From: Anammoximicrobium sp032229885
Lineage (GTDB): Bacteria; Planctomycetota; Planctomycetia; Pirellulales; Pirellulaceae
Length of the DNA stretch: 51,208 nucleotides
NCBI GenBank assembly: GCA_032229885.1
Contig: JAVYAJ010000336.1
Span: forward strand, 1-51,208
Direction: 5' to 3'
Positions 26,270-35,385 of this stretch are shown one piece after another. The first letter of the stretch is position 1, and the number at the start of each line of letters is the position of its first letter. A model generated the notes under the pieces. The model saw nothing but the letters and a program-made list of their open reading frames with translations. It ran no database searches and had not been told where the DNA came from. The translations under genes were made by a program, and so were the position numbers.

Positions 26270-27043
26270 ATGTATCGCGGAATCAAATTGTTTGATCTGG
26301 CGGGCCGAACCGCGGTGATCACCGGAGGCTCGCGCGGCCTGGGCTACGCCATGGCCGCTGGTTTGGCCTCGGCGGGCGCCGACGTGATGCTGGTCAGCCG
26401 GAATGAGGACCAGGCGGCCGCGGCCGCCGTCGAAATCGCGAACGCCTACGGCCACCGCGCCGTCGGCTTTCAAGCCGATGTCACGTCGGCAGACGACTGT
26501 CGCGAGATGATCGACCGAGCGATCGCCGCGTTTGGCAAGATCGACATTCTGATCAACAACGCAGGGGTCAACATCCGCGGGCCGATCGACGCGTTGTCGT
26601 ACGACCAATTCCGCCAGGTGCAGCAGATCAATGTCGATGGCCTGTGGCTGGCCTGCCGGGCGGTGGTCCCGCACATGAAGCAGGCGCGGTTCGGACGAAT
26701 CATCAACGTCGCCAGCACGCTGGGCGTCGTGGGCTTGGAGAATCGCACGCCATACGCCGCCAGCAAAGGCGCGGTCGTCCAATTGACCCGCTCGTTGGCG
26801 CTGGAACTGGCGTCGTTCGAGGTCTGCGTCAACGCGATCTGTCCCGGCCCGTTTCTGACGCCGATGAACGAGCCGATCGCCCAGGACGAGCACACCCAGA
26901 AGTTCATCGTCGGCGCCGTGGCCCTCGGACGCTGGGGACGGATGGAGGAGATCCAAGGCGCCGCCATCTTCTTGGCCAGCGACGCCGCCAGCTACGTGAC
27001 CGGCAGCCTGCTGACCGTCGACGGCGGCTGGACGGCGCGCTGA
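26270..27043 (+). CDS. SDR-family oxidoreductase (gluconate 5-dehydrogenase-like)
   Basis: Classical short-chain dehydrogenase/reductase, 257 residues. The N-terminal NAD(P)-binding motif is TGGSRGLG, followed by NNAG (INNAGVNI). Catalytic Ser, Tyr and Lys are visible in VASTLGVVGLENRTPYAASKG. The C terminus CPGPFLTPMNEPI and YVTGSLLTVDGGWTAR follows the family pattern. Overall resemblance is to gluconate 5-dehydrogenase and 3-oxoacyl-ACP reductase branches. A true FabG lies elsewhere at 37796-38566, so this copy more likely acts on a sugar acid or similar polyol. Substrate not determinable from sequence. Confidence 0.88.
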   Translation: MYRGIKLFDLAGRTAVITGGSRGLGYAMAAGLASAGADVMLVSRNEDQAAAAAVEIANAYGHRAVGFQADVTSADDCREMIDRAIAAFGKIDILINNAGVNIRGPIDALSYDQFRQVQQINVDGLWLACRAVVPHMKQARFGRIINVASTLGVVGLENRTPYAASKGAVVQLTRSLALELASFEVCVNAICPGPFLTPMNEPIAQDEHTQKFIVGAVALGRWGRMEEIQGAAIFLASDAASYVTGSLLTVDGGWTAR

Positions 27044-27161
27044 TCGTCCGCGCCCCGCGGCTGCGGCATCCTGCCGCACGTCTGCTTCGCGCGGAACCGT
27101 CAGCGCGCACTGCCCGCCGGCGAAGCTTGCCGTTCACGACGGACCGTCGGCCGCGTCGGGC

Positions 27162-27190
27162 TCTGCGGCGTCCGCCGCTGCCGCTATACT
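27162..27190 (+). promoter_or_regulatory. Possible sigma70-like promoter for radical SAM gene
   Basis: TATACT (27185-27190) is a good -10 match. The hexamer 17 bp upstream is TCTGCG, a poor -35. It is 125 bp before the radical SAM start. Confidence 0.35.
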
Positions 27191-27314
27191 GTGCGCTGGC
27201 GAGTTTGACTGCCTGACAGGCGAGTTCCGCACGGGATGGGCGGACCGAAGCCCACGCTGCGATGCGCCGTCCCGAGCTGCGCCCCGCATCGCTCAACTGT
27301 CCGGAGTGAATCCG

Positions 27315-28409
27315 ATGACGTCCCCAACCACGTACACCGAGACCGATTTCGACAGCGGGCCGCTGATGTTCTATTACGAGATCACGCAAGCCTGTGATCT
27401 GGTGTGCGAGCATTGCCGCGCCTCGGCCAAGCCGGACGCGGACCCCGACGAGTTGGATCGGGATCAAGCCCAGGCGCTGATCCGGCAGGTGGCCGCGTTT
27501 CCCAAGCCGCCGACGCTGGTCCTGACCGGCGGCGATCCGCTGAAGCGTCAGGACCTGTTCGACCTGGTCCGGCACGCGGTGTCTGTCGGGCTGCAGGTCG
27601 CGCTGACCCCGTCGGCGACGCCGCTGGCAACCGCCACGGCGTTTGCCGCGGCACAAGCGGCCGGCGTCAGCCGTCTAGGGATCAGTCTGGACGGAGCGGA
27701 CGCCACGATCCACGACGCTTTTCGCGGCTGGTCCGGCAGCTTCGAGCGGACGCTGCAGATGCTGGCCAACGCCCGACGGCTGGGGCTGCCCGTCCAGGTG
27801 AACACCTCGGTGACACGGCGCAATCTTCATCAACTGGACGACATCGCCGAACTGCTGGCCGAACAGGGCATCGCCATGTGGTCGGTCTTCTTCCTGATCC
27901 CCGTCGGTCGCGGCTTGCAGCAGCCGCGGATATCGCCCGCCGAGTACGAGACGGCCTTCGCCAAGCTGTACCACCACGCCCGGACGAAACCGTACGGCGT
28001 CAAGACGACCGAAGCGCCCCACTATCGACGGTATGTGCTGCAGCAGCAAGGCGATCCGTTGGCCGGGCCGGCGCGGCGGCCCGACGACGGCCGCCACCGC
28101 GGTCATCGGGCCCCGCTGGGCGTCTGGGACGGGCGGGGCGTGATGTTTGTCAGCCAGGCCGGCGAGATCTATCCGGCCGGGTTTCTGCCGTTGTGCTGCG
28201 GCCGGTTTCCCCAGGATTCCGTCGTGGATGTCTATCAGAGCCATCCCACTTTCCGCGCCCTGCGCAACGCGGATGGCTTTAAGGGAAAGTGTGGGATCTG
28301 CGAGTATCGCTGGCTGTGCGGCGGCAGCCGCGCTCGCGCCTATGCCGTTACCGGCGACGCGCTGGAGAGCGAGCCGGACTGTGTGTACGAGCCGCAAACG
28401 GCCGTGTGA
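27315..28409 (+). CDS. Radical SAM/SPASM protein (TIGR04053-like)
   Basis: Radical S-adenosylmethionine enzyme of 364 residues with an additional C-terminal SPASM cluster region. The N terminus FYYEITQACDLVCEHCRASA holds the C-x3-C-x2-C iron-sulfur motif. GGDPLKRQDLFDLV is the SAM-contact GGxP-type motif. C-terminal cysteines occur in FLPLCCGRF, GKCGICEYRWLCGGSRARAY and EPDCVYEP, as in SPASM proteins. The start at 27315 has GGAG 8 nt upstream; a GTG at 27306 is also open. It resembles the TIGR04053 group and the NirJ/AhbD heme-d1-type proteins. No precursor-peptide or heme gene is nearby, so substrate remains open. The last Cys-rich segment is conserved in such groups. Confidence 0.85.
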   Translation: MTSPTTYTETDFDSGPLMFYYEITQACDLVCEHCRASAKPDADPDELDRDQAQALIRQVAAFPKPPTLVLTGGDPLKRQDLFDLVRHAVSVGLQVALTPSATPLATATAFAAAQAAGVSRLGISLDGADATIHDAFRGWSGSFERTLQMLANARRLGLPVQVNTSVTRRNLHQLDDIAELLAEQGIAMWSVFFLIPVGRGLQQPRISPAEYETAFAKLYHHARTKPYGVKTTEAPHYRRYVLQQQGDPLAGPARRPDDGRHRGHRAPLGVWDGRGVMFVSQAGEIYPAGFLPLCCGRFPQDSVVDVYQSHPTFRALRNADGFKGKCGICEYRWLCGGSRARAYAVTGDALESEPDCVYEPQTAV

Positions 28410-28484
28410 TCCCGACCGTAGCGACAGCGCGGCGCAGCGCCGTGGCGCGACGGTCCGGACCGCCACGATCGGGGCGACGGCACG

Positions 28485-29513
28485 TCAGGCCGTCGCCTCG
28501 GGAAAATGCACGATCTGTCCGGTTTGCGACGACTCGGCGGCAGCGGCCAGCAGGGCGACGGCCGCGCGGGATTCCGCCGGCGTGATCCGATCCGGACGCC
28601 GGCCGGCGGCGACGCAGTCCGCAAAATAGCGCAGCTCGGCGCGCAGGATCCCGAAACGCTGGCCGAACACGTTGGGCCAGTACAGAGTGTCCGGCAATTG
28701 GTTTCCATCCGCGTCGTGGATCTCCAGCCCGGCTTCGCCACAGTTGATGTACAGCGCGCCCTCGGTGCCGATGATTTCCATCCGCGCGTCGATCTGATAC
28801 GGCGTGCTTTCCGGCAGATGCCAGATGGATTCGATCACCGCGATCGCGCCGTTGTCCAGCCGGGCCATCGCCCAGCCGCCATCCGGATGTTTGTTCTGGC
28901 CGGGATGGATTTCCTGCGCGTACACGCTGACCGGCTTGGCGCCGCTGAACCACAGCATCAGATCGCCGTCGTGGATCCCGTCGCCCATCAGCGCGGAAAT
29001 GGCATCGAGCACCATCCGGCCGATCTTGACAGACAAGTTGCGACGGGCGTGCATCGACACGATCCGCCCGATCCGCCCGGCGTCGATCGCCTGTTTGGCC
29101 AGCGCCACGCGCGGGTCGAAGCGGCAGATGTGGCCGACCATGAAATGGCCCGCCGCCTGGTCCGCCGCGGCCAGGATCTGATCGCAATCGGCCACCGTCG
29201 GCGCCATCGGTTTTTCCAGGAACACGTGTTTGCCACTGCGCAAGGCGTCGATCGCGATGTCGCGATGATCGTTGATATGCGTGATCACTCCGACCACGTC
29301 GATCTCGGGATCGGCCAGCAACTCGCGATAGTCGGTGTACCGTTTGGACACGTGGAACCGGTCGGCCACTTCGGCCAGCCGTTGAGGGCGCCGGGTACAC
29401 ACCGCGGCCAGCTCGATTCCCGGCATCGCCGATAACGCTTCCGCGTGAACCTCGCCGAACCAGCCCAGACCGATCAGCCCCCAGCGAAGGTTTTGTGTGT
29501 GGCCACGACTCAT
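28485..29513 (-). CDS. Gfo/Idh/MocA-family oxidoreductase (cytoplasmic)
   Basis: NAD(P)-dependent sugar oxidoreductase, 342 residues. The N-terminal Rossmann motif is LIGLGWFGEVHAEAL. The signature EKPMAP near residue 98 is the cofactor and substrate lysine motif of the family. Domain 2 follows with GDGIHDGDLMLWF, a typical His/Asp active-site region. There is no signal or Tat peptide, unlike the second family member at 32717-34207. The start at 29513 has AAAGGAA 5 nt upstream. It is transcribed away from the MBL-fold gene. Probably acts on a carbohydrate or inositol-type substrate, by family inference. Confidence 0.87.
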   Translation of the reverse strand: MSRGHTQNLRWGLIGLGWFGEVHAEALSAMPGIELAAVCTRRPQRLAEVADRFHVSKRYTDYRELLADPEIDVVGVITHINDHRDIAIDALRSGKHVFLEKPMAPTVADCDQILAAADQAAGHFMVGHICRFDPRVALAKQAIDAGRIGRIVSMHARRNLSVKIGRMVLDAISALMGDGIHDGDLMLWFSGAKPVSVYAQEIHPGQNKHPDGGWAMARLDNGAIAVIESIWHLPESTPYQIDARMEIIGTEGALYINCGEAGLEIHDADGNQLPDTLYWPNVFGQRFGILRAELRYFADCVAAGRRPDRITPAESRAAVALLAAAAESSQTGQIVHFPEATA

Positions 29514-29855
29514 CGACGTTCCTTTCTTCTCTGGATGATGAAACGGCGCCCTCGGCGGACGTCGGCTCGCCGGCCGCGCTGCTCAGGGCGGAAATCGACG
29601 CGGTCCGTCCGGCGCCTGGATCGTGGTCCGGATACGGGCTCCGGCGAGCCGTGGACCGAGGTCCAAAACAGACGCGTCCTGCGCGCCCCAGTCTCGGCCG
29701 TGACCGGCCCGGCGTCAAGGGCGACACGGCAGAAACGACCGCGCGGTCAGACGATCGGCAGCCCACGCCCGGATGCGTGCGAATCCTCGATCGGCCAGCC
29801 AGCGCGCGGGACTAGCCCGGCGAACGATTCGCGCGGCGCCCGCGCGGCGCGCCAC

Positions 29856-29884
29856 TTGCGGCGCGACGATGTGACCGGTAGAAT
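29856..29884 (+). promoter_or_regulatory. Sigma70-like promoter upstream of MBL hydrolase
   Basis: TTGCGG (-35, 29856-29861), a 17-bp spacer, and TAGAAT (-10, 29879-29884). This predicts a start of transcription near 29891 and a leader of about 43 nt. Four of six bases match at -35 and five of six at -10. Confidence 0.55.
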
Positions 29885-29933
29885 CGTCGGCAGCGAGACC
29901 TCGTCCCCACAGGCCCGTTGCAGAGGAGCCGTC

Positions 29934-30716
29934 ATGTTGGAACGTCATCCGATCTTTCCCAACGTCATCGAGCTCAATCATCAGGCCCGGCATATCATCG
30001 GCGCGAATGTGTACGTCGTCTACGACGGCGACCAGTGGCTGTTGATCGATATCGGATACGCGGACACGGTCGACGAGATCGTCGAGCTGATTCGGAGAAT
30101 GGATTTCCCCTTTTCTCAGTGCCAGACGATCGCCGTGACGCACACGGACATCGATCACATCCAGGGTTTGGCCAAGGCCAAACAGATCCTGCGGACGACC
30201 GTGAGCGCGCACTCGGTGGCGGCCGCCGTGCTCCGCCGCGCGGACCGCTTGTTCACCTTCGCCCACGTCCCGCACCACAACATCGACATGGAATTGACGC
30301 CCGTGGAGATCGACCGCGAACTCAGCGAAGGCGACCGATTGCGCGTCGGCAATCTCGAACTCGAGGTCTGGGTGACGCCGGGGCACACCTGTTGCCACGT
30401 GTGTTACCGCATGGGCGACCTGTTGTTCAGCGGCGACAACCTGTATCGCGACGGCTGTGTGGGGGCGATCGACGCGCACCATGGCAGCGATCTGGCAGCC
30501 TACGTCCGTTCGCTCCAGCGCATTCGCGACAGCGATGTGCAGTGGCTGCTGCCCGGCCATGGCCCCTATTTTCGCAAGGACGAGCAAATGCTGGACGCCG
30601 TGATTCGCCGGTTGCAAGGCTATCAACATATGACCGATTTCGGCACGTGCGCCGTGGATTGGCCTCTGATGGACGAATGGGAGCAAGAACTGATGGCGGG
30701 AACGCGGCCCCAGTGA
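29934..30716 (+). CDS. MBL-fold metallo-hydrolase
   Basis: Metallo-beta-lactamase-fold hydrolase of 260 residues. The start at 29934 follows AGAGGAG and removes a 163-codon Arg-rich open extension. Metal motifs in order: VTHTDIDHIQG near residue 69 (His-x-Asp-x-Asp-His, where the canonical motif has His at the third position), TPGHTCCH near residue 147, FSGDNLYRDG near residue 167, and LPGHGPYF near residue 205. The Asp substitution changes one metal ligand, which is seen in some subgroups. Preceded by a promoter-like sequence (29856-29884). Substrate unknown; hydrolysis of an ester or thioester is the family inference. Confidence 0.85.
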   Translation: MLERHPIFPNVIELNHQARHIIGANVYVVYDGDQWLLIDIGYADTVDEIVELIRRMDFPFSQCQTIAVTHTDIDHIQGLAKAKQILRTTVSAHSVAAAVLRRADRLFTFAHVPHHNIDMELTPVEIDRELSEGDRLRVGNLELEVWVTPGHTCCHVCYRMGDLLFSGDNLYRDGCVGAIDAHHGSDLAAYVRSLQRIRDSDVQWLLPGHGPYFRKDEQMLDAVIRRLQGYQHMTDFGTCAVDWPLMDEWEQELMAGTRPQ

Positions 30717-31211
30717 CGCCTGGCGGACGGTCGTGAAATCACGTGTTGTGAACGCGAGAGGATCACCGCACGACATGCGAACGACACCGTGGCACGTTCC
30801 GTGGGCTGGCCTTCGGAAACCGCCGGTCCATGTGGGCTCGTCGTCGTGTGCGGTCGTGCCGAGCACCGAGCGCGCCAGTCGTCGCGGCCCAAACCGTCTT
30901 CGCACGGCGCGGCCCGTCCACCGGTTCGAACGTCCGCCGCGTGGCCGCCGTGTTCGGAATCCGTACGCGGTCAAGTAGGCGCCCGCCTCGCTTCACCCGC
31001 ACCCACTCACGTCCGCTTGGCCAACCCAGCGAATCCAGTTCGCTCGATTGATGTGTTTGCCCGCGTTTGTAAACTGGACGTGTAAAGGACGAAGGCGTCA
31101 CGATGTCGATACACGAGATACGGTACGTGTACCGGTGCAAGTTGCCTACAGCGTGACCGACAACCAAGCGGACGCTGTTGCTGGAAACGCTTGGTACGAG
31201 GAAAGATTCCC
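30717..31211. other. Intergenic region, no gene recognised
   Basis: About 490 bp between the MBL gene and the DUF1559 gene. Open frames overlap on several strands and read as shadows. GAGG at 31198-31201 is the ribosome-binding site of the next gene. Confidence 0.5.
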
Positions 31212-32120
31212 ATGCGAATCCGTTATTCCCGCGGTTTTACTTTGGTCGAGTTGCTGGTCGTGATCGCGATCATCGGCATTTTGGTCGCGTTGCTGTTGCC
31301 TGCCATTCAGGCGGCTCGCGAAGCGGCCCGCAGGACCAAATGCACGAATAATCTCAAACAAGCCGCGCTGGCGTTGCACAACTATCACGATATCTATAAC
31401 AAGATTCCTTCGGCCACGTACAACGCCGAACGGGCGCACAGCTTCTGGATCGCGCTGATGCCGTATATGGAGCAACAGGCCTTTTACGATCAATACAACT
31501 ACAATCTTGGCTGGAGCGGCGGAATCAACGGCACGCTGGTCAGTACGGTTGCGATGCCCGGCCTGTGGTGTCCGAGCTGTGAGGTCGAGCGGTGCACGAT
31601 CCGCCCCGCGAACTACACGATGCACTACTACGGAAACTTGGGACCGATCGGAAAGAACGCGGCAACCGGTGTGGACTATGCGAGACGGACCGACCTGGAG
31701 ACCAGCTACGGTGAATTTCCGACGCAAGGGGTCTTCACGCTCGGCACCAGCAAACAAGAGATCAGCTTTGCCGGGATCACCGATGGCCTGTCCAACACGA
31801 TCCTGTACGGGGAAATCTCGTGGAACAAGTATGAAGGATATCGCGAGTACAGCCTGGGCGCGCTGTATCAAGGGGCAGCCATCGGCGCGACGTCGTATGC
31901 CCAACATGGCATCAAGTGGCCCATCAACATCGGGTTATACAGCACCAGCACGGTGTACCGCGGATTCAACAACAACGGTGCATTCGGCAGCCAACACCCC
32001 GGCGGAGCCAGTTTCGCGCTCGTCGATGGCAGCGTCCGCTTCCTGGACGACAGCATCGCGATGGAAGTGTACCTGGCCGCGGCCAGCCGCAATGGCGCCG
32101 AACAATTTCAGCTCCCCTGA
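31212..32120 (+). CDS. DUF1559 prepilin-like protein
   Basis: Planctomycete-typical secreted or membrane-anchored protein of 302 residues with a type IV prepilin-like N terminus: RYSRGFTLVELLVVIAIIGI, then VALLLPAIQAAREAARRTKC and NNLKQAALALHNYHD. Cleavage would be expected after the Gly in RGFTLVE. The DUF1559 domain follows, ending in SQHPGGASFALVDGSVRFLDD. The start at 31212 has GAGG about 10 nt upstream. A small lipoprotein gene follows after about 105 bp, an arrangement I recall as common in planctomycetes. Function unknown; it may form pseudopilus-like surface structures. Confidence 0.93.
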   Translation: MRIRYSRGFTLVELLVVIAIIGILVALLLPAIQAAREAARRTKCTNNLKQAALALHNYHDIYNKIPSATYNAERAHSFWIALMPYMEQQAFYDQYNYNLGWSGGINGTLVSTVAMPGLWCPSCEVERCTIRPANYTMHYYGNLGPIGKNAATGVDYARRTDLETSYGEFPTQGVFTLGTSKQEISFAGITDGLSNTILYGEISWNKYEGYREYSLGALYQGAAIGATSYAQHGIKWPINIGLYSTSTVYRGFNNNGAFGSQHPGGASFALVDGSVRFLDDSIAMEVYLAAASRNGAEQFQLP

Positions 32121-32225
32121 CGGATGCGTACGCGCTGTCTCGGGTAACAAGGTTCTCTTAGTCACGGTCGGGACGAGCCTGAACGCCCCCTGGATCATTC
32201 GAAGGTCATGGAGCGAAGCTGTTCT

Positions 32226-32651
32226 ATGGATTGGAAGCGAACATCGATTCATTTGCGATTGGGCGGCAAGCTGGCCCTCGCGCTGCTGGGCCTCGTGTTG
32301 TTGGGCTGCTCGGGCGACAAGGGCCCGAAACGCTATCGCATCTCGGGCGAGGTGACCTGCGAGGGACGGCCGGTGCCTATCGGCGCCATTCAGTTCACGC
32401 CGGACGCCAGCCAAGGCAACAGCGGACCGCCTGCGTTCGCTGAGATCAAAGAGGGCCGTTACGACACGACCGTGTCCGGCAAAGGCTTCATCGGCGGGCC
32501 GCACATCGTGGCGATCGACGCGTTCAGCGGAAAGAACATCGACCCTGATCTTCTGCCCAACGGCGAGCCGATTCAGCAGGGGTTCCAGAAGACATTCGAT
32601 CTGCCTGTCGATCAGGACGTCACCCTTGATATCGAGCTGACCCAAACATAG
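32226..32651 (+). CDS. Small lipoprotein (DUF1559 neighbour)
   Basis: Predicted lipoprotein of 141 residues. Lipobox LLGC is at residues 25-28, after a basic and hydrophobic signal (RLGGKLALALLGLVLLGC). The mature part YRISGEVTCEGRPVPIGAIQ resembles a carboxypeptidase-regulatory-like beta-sandwich (GxV...G.P...A.V.F). The ATG at 32226 is in frame with one at 32208, and neither has a strong ribosome-binding site. It is downstream of a DUF1559 gene, which is the common planctomycete pairing. Probably located in the outer membrane or periplasm. No enzymatic motif. Confidence 0.8.
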   Translation: MDWKRTSIHLRLGGKLALALLGLVLLGCSGDKGPKRYRISGEVTCEGRPVPIGAIQFTPDASQGNSGPPAFAEIKEGRYDTTVSGKGFIGGPHIVAIDAFSGKNIDPDLLPNGEPIQQGFQKTFDLPVDQDVTLDIELTQT

Positions 32652-32716
32652 ACGCGAGCCGCGCGCCAAGGCTCGCGATCCCACGCGGCCACATCACAAC
32701 GACGGAGACTCGCAGG

Positions 32717-34207
32717 GTGCACTTTTCACGACGCGGTTTCCTGGGACGCGTTGCGGCGACGGGCCTAGCTGGCGCAGCCTTCGCGATCGGGGGAACCAAA
32801 TCTTCCGGCGCGATTCTCGGGGCGAACGACAGGATCCGCATCGGTGTGGCCGGCCTCCACGGTCGAGGCCAGGTTCACATCGGCGAGTTTTCGAGAATCC
32901 CCGGAGTCCAGGTCGCCTGTCTGGTCGATCCGGACGCCTCGCTCCACGAGCCACGGGCACGAAGGGTTCGCGACCTCTCCGGCGTTCCGCCGACCTGTGT
33001 ACAAGATGTCCGTCGGGCGCTTGACGATCGAAACCTGGACGCCATCTCGATCGCCACCTGTAACCATTGGCACGCGCCGATCACGATCTGGGCATGCCAG
33101 GCGGGCAAAGATGTCTATGTCGAGAAACCCCTGAGCCACACCCTTTGGGAAGGCCGAAAATGCGTCGAAGCCGCCGAGAAATATCGGCGAATCGTACAAC
33201 ACGGCACCCAGAGCCGAGGCGTCGCCAGTTGGCGCAAGACGATCGCCGCCATCGCCGCCGGTGGGCATGGCAAGGTCACGGTCTCCAAAGGCTATGCCTC
33301 GAAACTCCGCTGGAGCATCGGCTTCAAACCGGACGAGCCGGCCCCCGAAACACTGGATTTCGACCTCTGGCTCGGGCCCGCGGCGACGCGCCCGTTCAAC
33401 CGCAATCTGGTCCATTACAACTGGCATTGGTTCTGGGATTTCGGCAACGGCGAGATCGGCAATCAAGGCGCTCATCAGATGGACATCGCCCGCTGGGGCA
33501 TTCCCGGCGCGACGTTGCCCAAGCGGATCCTGAGTCTGGGCGGACGCTGGGTTCAGTCGACTGCGGGCCATGCGCCGCTGACCGATCAAGGCCTGACGCC
33601 CAACATGCAGCTCAGCGTTTTCGACTATGGAGATTGCCTCCTGATCTTCGAGATCGCCGGGCTGAACGACCGGACCTTGATCGCGGGCAACCCACGCCCG
33701 CCGACACGAGTCGAAAACGAGTTCTATACGACCGAGGGCGTATTCACCGCCGGAAAGTTCACCGCCCGTGATCGCGGCACGAGCGAGGCGCTGGACGCCC
33801 ACGCCAAGACATGGGCTGAAAGCGAGTTCGACACGCACATCTTCGCGAACTTCATCCAGTGCGTCCGCAGCCGTCGGCGCGAAGATCTATGCGCCGACGT
33901 GCTCGAAGCACACCGCTCGACGGCGCTGTCCCATCTGGCCAACATTTCCTATCGTCTCGGCGAACAGGTCGCCGGCGCCACGCCCATCCCGGTCTTCGGC
34001 GACAACGAACATGTGGATCGATCGTGGCAACGGATCAAGCAGGGTTTGAAAGACGCGCTGGGGTTAGATCTGACGACGACCCAGTATCAGCTCGGCAAGC
34101 TCCTGGAATTCGATCCGGAAAGCGAGACGTTCGTCGGCGACGCCGCGGCCAATCGGCTGCTGACGCGTCAATATCGCGCGCCGTTCACGCTGCCCGCCGC
34201 GGTCTGA
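32717..34207 (+). CDS. Tat-exported Gfo/Idh/MocA-family oxidoreductase
   Basis: NAD(P)-dependent sugar-type oxidoreductase, 496 residues, with a twin-arginine signal (SRRGFLGRVAATGLAGAAFA). The start codon is GTG at 32717 with GGAG 9 nt upstream. The Rossmann motif is GVAGLHGRGQVHIGEF and the family signature is VEKPLSHT near residue 140. HNWHWFWDFGNGEIGNQGAHQ-type sequence (HYNWHWFWDFGNG, then EIGNQGAHQMDIARW) is a conserved planctomycete branch pattern. Export through Tat implies folding with bound cofactor in the cytoplasm. Comparable planctomycete proteins are numerous and act on unknown carbohydrates. There is no operon partner; the next gene is convergent. Confidence 0.88.
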   Translation: MHFSRRGFLGRVAATGLAGAAFAIGGTKSSGAILGANDRIRIGVAGLHGRGQVHIGEFSRIPGVQVACLVDPDASLHEPRARRVRDLSGVPPTCVQDVRRALDDRNLDAISIATCNHWHAPITIWACQAGKDVYVEKPLSHTLWEGRKCVEAAEKYRRIVQHGTQSRGVASWRKTIAAIAAGGHGKVTVSKGYASKLRWSIGFKPDEPAPETLDFDLWLGPAATRPFNRNLVHYNWHWFWDFGNGEIGNQGAHQMDIARWGIPGATLPKRILSLGGRWVQSTAGHAPLTDQGLTPNMQLSVFDYGDCLLIFEIAGLNDRTLIAGNPRPPTRVENEFYTTEGVFTAGKFTARDRGTSEALDAHAKTWAESEFDTHIFANFIQCVRSRRREDLCADVLEAHRSTALSHLANISYRLGEQVAGATPIPVFGDNEHVDRSWQRIKQGLKDALGLDLTTTQYQLGKLLEFDPESETFVGDAAANRLLTRQYRAPFTLPAAV

Positions 34208-34411
34208 TTCAGCGGCCACACTCCGATCCGACCGCGACGGTCGCTTTCGTTCGCCACGGCCTGACTCGGCATCGCACACGTTCAAAACGCGGGCTCGAGG
34301 CGCGCAGTCTCGACGCACGCAGCCGCGACGCGACACCGCGGCGAAGACCAGTTCGCCGTTGGACCACCGTCGCCAGCCGAGCGTGCGGGCGGCCTTGTCA
34401 AGGACCTGACG

Positions 34412-35260
34412 CTAGCCCCAGCGCTGCGCGTGCTGGGCTTTCATGAACGCCAGGCCGTCGCGAGCCAGTTGCTCTTCGCTGTGATACATGCGCCGCCAGA
34501 TCTTGGTGGCGGCAACCAACTCGGGCAGCGCCAGGCCGAACGCCTCGATCATCAGCCAGCCGTCGTAGCCGACTTCTTTGAGCGTGTCGAAGTTTTCTGC
34601 CCAACGCACGTTGCCAGCTCCGGGCGTGCTGCGATCATTTTCCGAGATATGCACGTGGCACAGCACCGGCGCACAGGCGCGGATCGCCTCGGGAACGTTC
34701 TTCTCTTCGATATGGGCATGAAACGTATCATACATGGCCCGACAATTCGGATGGTCGACGTCGCGGACAAAACGAGCCGTGTCGGCGTGGGTGTTCAGCA
34801 GATAGCATTCGAACCGATTCAAGGTCTCGAGGCCCAGCATCACGCCTGCCTGGCCCGCGTGCTCGGCCACGGCCCGCATGCTGTCCACGCCCCACTTCCA
34901 CTCGTCGGCCGTGGGACCTTGGCCGGTAAAGCATCCCAGTCCGGAGTGAAAAGGGCCGACCAGCGCGGTCGCGCCGGCGGCCGCACAGCAGTCGATCGCC
35001 CGTTTGTTGTTCTCGATTCCCCGCGCGCGGACCGCCCAGTCCGGGCTGATCGGATTATCGTCCTCGCCGCGGACGGTGACGGCGGTGCGTTCCAGGCCTA
35101 ACGCATCCAAACGCCGGCCCCAGGCGGCGTAGTCCAGGCCGGTGTTGAACAGCGGCAGCTCGACGCCATCGTACCCCATGGCTTTGAGCGATTCCAAGGT
35201 CGGCAGCAGTCCGTCGTGCAACTCGCCCGTCCACAGCAACAGATTCAGACCGAATTTCAT
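34412..35260 (-). CDS. Sugar phosphate isomerase/epimerase (AP-endonuclease 2-like TIM barrel)
   Basis: TIM-barrel protein of 282 residues of the AP_endonuc_2 family. The start reads MKFGLNLLLWTGEL and MGYDGVELPLFNTG. Probable metal ligands are in LGLETLNRFECYLLNT (Glu), DTFHAHIEE (Asp/His), CHVHISENDRSTPG (His) and DGWLMIEAFG (Glu). This resembles tagatose-3-epimerase or hydroxypyruvate-isomerase relatives. It is in the same orientation as the fatty-acid cluster but 125 bp downstream of the AcpH-like gene, so co-transcription is possible and functional linkage is not evident. Substrate unknown. Confidence 0.87.
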   Translation of the reverse strand: MKFGLNLLLWTGELHDGLLPTLESLKAMGYDGVELPLFNTGLDYAAWGRRLDALGLERTAVTVRGEDDNPISPDWAVRARGIENNKRAIDCCAAAGATALVGPFHSGLGCFTGQGPTADEWKWGVDSMRAVAEHAGQAGVMLGLETLNRFECYLLNTHADTARFVRDVDHPNCRAMYDTFHAHIEEKNVPEAIRACAPVLCHVHISENDRSTPGAGNVRWAENFDTLKEVGYDGWLMIEAFGLALPELVAATKIWRRMYHSEEQLARDGLAFMKAQHAQRWG

Positions 35261-35385
35261 CGTGAGGCGCCTTCTGAGATGTTGTGCGTCAGGGGCATCG
35301 CGCGATGCGCGGCCGGGCGGCGGTTGCCCATCCGCGATCCTCTCGCGGCGGCGTCAGGTTGTGCTGTCCGGCACGGATCGGCCGA

